NCBI GenBank assembly: GCA_017504065.1
Contig: JAFVRU010000089.1
Coordinates: forward strand, 1 to 9,029
DNA length: 9,029 nt
Direction: 5' to 3'
Source: Clostridia bacterium
GTDB taxonomy: Bacteria; Bacillota; Clostridia; Christensenellales; Borkfalkiaceae
The notes under the pieces were generated by a model that was not told where the DNA came from, did no database searches, and was given only the letters and a program-made list of their open reading frames with translations. Position numbers and translations under genes: made by a program. Every line of letters begins with the position of its first letter. The stretch's first letter is position 1. Below, one piece after another: positions 7,066 through 9,029 of this stretch.

Positions 7066-7203
7066 AATCTTCTCCAAAAAAATCAGCATCCGTTTTGCGC
7101 ATCTTCAAAGACCTAACGATACGCAAGCGAATGCTTTGCATTTTCTCTACCCGGTGGCAGAATATTTTGTTATAGATCGCGGATATGCCGCGGTTTGTAG
7201 ACA
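7066..7203 (-). other. Leader between 6S RNA candidate and pnuC, no coding gene
   Basis: About 138 nt lie between the probable 6S 3' end and the pnuC ATG. I find no open frame with a ribosome binding site, no -35/-10 pair close to consensus and no hairpin with a U-tail. Two small hairpins can form on the minus strand: CGCGG/CCGCG at 7178-7192, and CTGCC/GGTAG with an ACCG loop at 7147-7160. A bulged stem GCAA-GC/GCTTGC lies at about 7124-7140. None matches a riboswitch that I recognise. Confidence 0.5.
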
Positions 7204-7382
7204 AAGAAATCCGCCTGTGCCGCACCCCGGTTTAGGGTGAACCCGCAAAAAGCAGGTGGGTGTCGGATCTTGACGCGTCGGACTTTCCGTAAAACAGACC
7301 TTGCCTATCGCCCCGAATCGCAACTCCCGAATAAATACTGTGGATTCCGCAAAAAAACCGAACTCCGAACACCGCAGATTGT
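7204..7382 (-). ncRNA. ssrS: 6S RNA (SsrS) candidate
   Basis: The transcript expected from the perfect promoter just upstream is about 180 nt and folds like 6S RNA, the global inhibitor that occupies the housekeeping RNA polymerase. The ends close: AATCTGC near the 5' end (7374-7380) pairs with GCGGATT near the 3' end (7208-7214), followed by GTGT with GCAC. A long imperfect central hairpin can form between about 7265 and 7340 (TCGG/CCGA, TTGCG with CG-CAA, TCGG/CCGA). The 3' half has CCCACCTGC, a TTTTT loop and GCGGGT (hairpin 7241-7257), followed by TTCACCC and GGGGTG (hairpin 7223-7239). This arrangement recalls the 3' part of Bacillota 6S RNAs. No coding frame fits. Exact ends are approximate. 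A covariance-model search would settle it. Confidence 0.75.
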
Positions 7383-7388
7383 TTTATC

Positions 7389-7417
7389 ATTATAGCGTTT
7401 TTTTTCGGCTTTGTCAA
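7389..7417 (-). promoter_or_regulatory. Perfect-consensus sigma-A promoter of the 6S RNA candidate
   Basis: On the minus strand, TTGACA (7412-7417) and TATAAT (7389-7394) are separated by exactly 17 nt. The predicted start is about 7382, right at the 5' end of the folded RNA. The -35 box begins 15 nt after the stop codon of the pyridoxal kinase gene. Such strength suits an abundant RNA. Confidence 0.9.
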
Positions 7418-7432
7418 CGGATTGAGCGGGGG

Positions 7433-8257
7433 CTATTTTTCCAAATTTTTCAAAAATTCGAAGATTTCGGCTTCGAAATTCAAACCGTAGCGTTTATCGG
7501 GCACTTCCGTAGCCGAGCGCACGATCGCGGCGGTGGTGAAGTCGGAAGCGAGCCGAACGGCTTCTTCGTCCGTTTTCCCACGCGCAAGACACCCGACGAA
7601 CGCGGAAGCGAATACGTCGCCTGCCCCGCAAAAGAACCCGTTTACGTTCTCGTGCTTGTATTTTTGCGCCGTCCCTGTTTTTCCTGCGAATACGACGGAA
7701 ATGCTTTGCCGTTCGGTAATCCCCGTAACGATCGGGCGGGGGCAAAGCGCTTGCAGTTTGTAAAGCAACGACTCTGCGTCCAATGTAGCTCCGTTTTGCG
7801 GATAGGGGACACCCGCAAGATAACACGCTTCGGTCAGGTTGGGCAGGATATAATCGGCTTCTCGGCAAAGCTCCCGCATTTTTTCCACGTATTCGGCGGT
7901 GAACCCGTCGTAGAGCTTTCCGCTATCGCCCATCACGGGATCGACGACGAATACGCCGTTTTCGGTTAAAAACTCTTTCCGAATACGGGAAACGAGCTCA
8001 ATTTGTTCCATGCTACCCAAATACCCGCTGTATACGTAGTCAAAACGGATTCCGAGCGTCTTCCAATGCCGTAAAATTTGCGGAATATCGTCCGTCAGAT
8101 CTCGGAACGTATAGTCGGTGAATCCGCCCGTATGCGTAGACAGGATTGCGGTGGGCAACACGTCGCAGGTGATCCCGCACGCCGATAAAACGGGCAGGGT
8201 AACGCTCAAGGAGCATTTCCCCACGCAAGATATGTCGTTGATAGCGAGTACGCGCAT
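7433..8257 (-). CDS. pdxK: Pyridoxal/pyridoxamine kinase (ribokinase fold)
   Basis: The protein has 274 residues, the usual size for PdxK/PdxY-type kinases, which phosphorylate pyridoxal, pyridoxamine or pyridoxine in B6 salvage. Landmarks are NDISCVGKCSLSV (7-19), the substrate region LPTAILSTHTGGF (34-46), SGYLGS (77-82), DPVMGDSGKLYDGF (106-119) and NLTEA (140-144). The GAGD anion-hole motif is at 211-214, with Asp214 as the catalytic base and a preceding Cys210. The start is the ATG at 8255-8257, preceded on the minus strand by an AAGGGTGA ribosome binding site. A longer frame reaches 8383, but its extra 42 codons would run through the promoter. The gene has its own promoter and no visible terminator before the 6S promoter. 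With the PnuC-type transporter nearby it may form a loose vitamin-salvage neighbourhood (inference). The symbol could equally be pdxY. Confidence 0.9.
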   Translation of the reverse strand: MRVLAINDISCVGKCSLSVTLPVLSACGITCDVLPTAILSTHTGGFTDYTFRDLTDDIPQILRHWKTLGIRFDYVYSGYLGSMEQIELVSRIRKEFLTENGVFVVDPVMGDSGKLYDGFTAEYVEKMRELCREADYILPNLTEACYLAGVPYPQNGATLDAESLLYKLQALCPRPIVTGITERQSISVVFAGKTGTAQKYKHENVNGFFCGAGDVFASAFVGCLARGKTDEEAVRLASDFTTAAIVRSATEVPDKRYGLNFEAEIFEFLKNLEK

Positions 8258-8294
8258 ACAAATCACCCTTTCCAAAGAAAAAATTGATAAATCT

Positions 8295-8323
8295 ATTATA
8301 AAATTCTTGCTTTTTTTTGTCAA
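8295..8323 (-). promoter_or_regulatory. Perfect-consensus sigma-A promoter of the pyridoxal kinase gene
   Basis: On the minus strand, TTGACA (8318-8323), a 17-nt spacer and TATAAT (8295-8300). The predicted start is near 8288, giving a leader of about 30 nt before the ATG at 8257. Confidence 0.9.
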
Positions 8324-8335
8324 GTATATTAAAAT
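8307..8335 (+). promoter_or_regulatory. Probable promoter of the aspartyl-tRNA synthetase gene
   Basis: On the plus strand, TTGCTT (8307-8312), a 17-nt spacer and TAAAAT (8330-8335). It overlaps the divergent kinase promoter, so the two polymerase footprints exclude each other. The predicted start is about 8342, about 40 nt before the ATG. Confidence 0.6.
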
Positions 8336-8382
8336 AAGAAAGTAAAAAATATTCATAATCAAAAGACAATCAGAGGTGAACA

Positions 8383-9029
8383 ATGCTTATCAATGGCGAG
8401 TTGAAATCGAATACCGTCGCGTATGCCGATTTCGAAAAGTATGAAGACCAAGTAATCACGATCACGGGCACGATCCACAATATCCGTATGATGTCGGACT
8501 TTGCGTTCGTTATCGTCCGTACGGCGCGCGAAACGATCCAATGCGTATACGCGGAAAGCTTTTCCGACTACCGTATGACGGACGACGTCAAGGAAGAATG
8601 CGCGGCGAAAATTACGGGAAAAGTCGTGGCAGGCGAAACCAAGGACGGCGGGAAGCGTTACGAATTGCAAATTCACAATATCGAGCTTTTATCCCACCCT
8701 GCGGAAATTCCGCCCGTAGTCATCACCAAAAAGCAGGTCAACTGCGATTTGAGTACGAAACTCGACTATCGTCCCGTTACGCTCCGCAACCCCAAGGAAC
8801 GCGCGATTTTCAAATTGCAAGAAGGGATTCAACGCGGCTTCCGCGAATATTTAACGCAACAAAACTTCACGGAAATCCATTCCCCGAAGATCAACTTTGC
8901 GGGCGCGGAAGGCGGCACGAACGTATTCAAGCTCGATTATTTCGGCAAGCAAGTGTATCTTGCGCAATCGCCGCAGCTTTATAAACAAGCGATGGTGGCG
9001 GTGTACGAACGGGTATTTGAAATTGCGCC
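8383..9029 (+). CDS. aspS: Archaeal-type (probably non-discriminating) aspartyl-tRNA synthetase, N-terminal part
   Basis: The frame is open from the ATG at 8383 to the window end (215 codons), preceded by a strong AGAGGTGA ribosome binding site (8372-8379). Residues 1 to about 105 form an OB-fold anticodon-binding domain. Residues 126-146 have the LDYRPVTLRN linker of the archaeal-type AspRS/AsnRS branch. Motif 1 lies near 155-172, with Pro168. EGGTNVF (176-182) and AQSPQLYKQ (194-202) mark aspartate rather than asparagine specificity, since AsnRS has a different sequence at the QSPQLYKQ position. In archaeal AspRS a Trp in the anticodon domain enforces discrimination. The equivalent place here seems to be His32 (GTIHNIR), which fits an enzyme that also charges tRNA-Asn for GatCAB amidation. 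The rest of the class II catalytic core lies beyond the window. Confidence 0.88.
   Translation, partial: MLINGELKSNTVAYADFEKYEDQVITITGTIHNIRMMSDFAFVIVRTARETIQCVYAESFSDYRMTDDVKEECAAKITGKVVAGETKDGGKRYELQIHNIELLSHPAEIPPVVITKKQVNCDLSTKLDYRPVTLRNPKERAIFKLQEGIQRGFREYLTQQNFTEIHSPKINFAGAEGGTNVFKLDYFGKQVYLAQSPQLYKQAMVAVYERVFEIA

Noticed and set aside
7066..7382. RNase P RNA, or a TPP, FMN or NAD-II riboswitch, in the pnuC leader
   Set aside because: A short GGAAAGTCC resembles the RNase P core, but the other conserved RNase P blocks are missing and the transcript closes as a 6S-like fold. The TPP and FMN riboswitch core sequences are absent, and I could not match the NAD-II pseudoknot.
7301..7969. 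Plus-strand open frame of 222 codons over the kinase 3' end and the 6S region
   Set aside because: It runs antisense to the pyridoxal kinase gene and through the 6S promoter and RNA, with no ribosome binding site or recognisable domain.
8258..8383. N-terminal extension of the pyridoxal kinase to 8383
   Set aside because: The added 42 codons cover the TTGACA/TATAAT promoter and lie upstream of the AAGGGTGA site. Known family members begin at the internal Met.
1..9029. CRISPR arrays, insertion sequences, tRNA genes or prophage genes
   Set aside because: No regularly spaced repeats, transposase-like frames, terminal inverted repeats or tRNA folds were seen. All strong coding regions are metabolic or housekeeping genes of similar composition.

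Overview
The window looks like chromosomal DNA from a Gram-positive, Bacillota/Clostridia-type anaerobe. The signs are strong AGGAGG-like ribosome binding sites, near-consensus TTGACA/TATAAT promoters with 17-nt spacers, intrinsic terminators, a Bacillota-style 6S RNA candidate and an archaeal-type (probably non-discriminating) aspartyl-tRNA synthetase. Base composition is moderate, with frequent GCG, ACG and TTC codons. I cannot name the genus.

Region 1 (1-5435) is a sugar-catabolism module. An AraC-family regulator (1-702, minus strand, cut by the window edge) is divergent from a five-gene operon. The operon has a clear promoter (796-824) and an intrinsic terminator (5400-5435). Its order is PIG-L/LmbE-type deacetylase, Gfo/Idh/MocA oxidoreductase, a NagB-fold glucosamine-6-phosphate isomerase-like protein, a PfkB sugar kinase and a class II (FbaA/GatY/KbaY-like) aldolase. 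Read in order, this suggests uptake of an N-acetylated amino sugar or its glycoside, redox modification, deacetylation, conversion to a ketose, phosphorylation, and cleavage to triose units. The NagB-like protein has replaced residues at the catalytic Asp and apparently throughout the phosphate pocket. There is only one kinase and no PTS gene in view. I therefore suspect that the early steps act on unphosphorylated sugar and that the aldolase cleaves a ketose-1-phosphate (inference).

Region 2 (5490-6359) is a single lipoprotein with DUF4097-like beta-strand repeats. It converges on a PnuC-family vitamin/nucleoside transporter (6376-7065, minus). The two genes share a hairpin terminator whose 3-nt loop is the transporter stop codon.

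Region 3 (7066-7432) has no protein gene. It holds a perfect-consensus minus-strand promoter and a candidate 6S RNA (about 7204-7382), followed by about 140 nt of pnuC leader without a clear promoter or terminator.

Region 4 holds a pyridoxal/pyridoxamine kinase (7433-8257, minus). It is divergent from the aspartyl-tRNA synthetase gene (8383 to the window end, plus), and the two promoters overlap on the same DNA.
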